Source: a virus
Direction: 5' to 3' (one strand)
DNA length: 29,295 bases
Virus record (IMG/VR): IMGVR_UViG_3300045993_000212
Span: 1 to 29,295 of that record
In this document: positions 29,144 to 29,295 of the stretch, one piece after another
Layout of the letters: the number at the start of each line of letters is the position of its first letter
Position numbering within the stretch: the first letter of the stretch is position 1
Position numbers and translations under genes: made by a program
Notes under the pieces: generated by a model
Told to the model about the DNA's origin: nothing
Seen by the model: the letters and a program-made list of their open reading frames with translations, nothing else
The model's database searches: none

Positions 29144-29295
29144 CAGCGGTTCTCCTTCTCGATGAAGTAGTCGGCAACGCACATGCGAACGAAGTTGGCG
29201 CGGTTGATACCGAGCGTCTTGCACTCTCGTGTCACAAGCCCGTCTTCCTCTTGCGAGATGCCCGCAGTGAGAACGGGACGAGGCTGTGATGCCAC
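29143..29295 (-). CDS. Ribbon-helix-helix-like protein (may extend beyond right edge)
   Basis: Fifty residues are visible. A GTG codon stands exactly at the window edge, so the true start may be there or beyond. The sequence (PVLTAGISQEEDGLVTRECK, then TLGINRANFVRMCVADYFIE) has a strand, helix, turn, helix pattern like small CopG/Arc-type repressors, with GINRANFVRM as the second helix. The stop overlaps the next ATG. Such proteins bind operators as dimers of ribbon-helix-helix units. It could regulate early phage genes, for example through the dyad at 25948-25962, but nothing links them directly. Confidence 0.6.
   Translation of the reverse strand: MASQPRPVLTAGISQEEDGLVTRECKTLGINRANFVRMCVADYFIEKENR

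Overview
This window is a contiguous piece of a tailed double-stranded DNA phage (or prophage) with a long non-contractile tail. Every convincing gene lies on the minus strand, so transcription runs from position 29295 towards 1. HK97-type packaging and capsid genes, a very long tape measure protein and several protein families familiar from actinobacteriophages point to a siphovirus of Actinobacteria. Genus and host cannot be fixed from sequence alone. GC content looks moderate by eye, and most genes have a clean AAGGAGG-type ribosome binding site or a 1-8 base overlap with the gene before.

In transcription order, 29295-28088 holds small genes: a ribbon-helix-helix protein cut by the edge, two or three small membrane proteins (one with a zinc-finger tail) and unknowns. 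28088-21980 is a nucleic-acid module: a SF2/SNF2-type helicase, a NUMOD/HNH endonuclease, a VRR-NUC nuclease behind a good sigma70-like promoter, a RecB/Cas4-like nuclease, and a 911-residue protein with the DFDGD motif of multisubunit-type RNA polymerases. A 288-bp non-coding stretch rich in dyads and G/C tracts (21692-21979) precedes the packaging and lysis module. That module (21691-16627) holds a small membrane protein, probable small terminase, HNH endonuclease, LuxR-type regulator, acidic protein, amidase endolysin, head-tail connector, an HYG-motif protein and large terminase. Then come two more HYG-motif proteins, the portal and a protease-scaffold-capsid fusion (16630-12300), head-closure and tail-terminator candidates, the major tail tube protein and a tail chaperone (12284-10429).

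10408-2450 is unusual: a run of minor tail and fibre genes with shuffled modules, including two further paralogues of the tail tube protein, one extended by about 500 residues. A gp10-like protein and the tape measure follow and run off the left edge.

Three features stand out. First, the RNA-polymerase-like protein carries an N-terminal motif related to an HYG-KGMHWGVR motif shared by three proteins next to the terminase and portal genes, which suggests it may travel in the capsid. Second, there are three tail tube homologues. Third, the hexamer GAATAT is strongly strand-biased. No tRNA, rRNA, CRISPR array, integrase or insertion sequence was seen.
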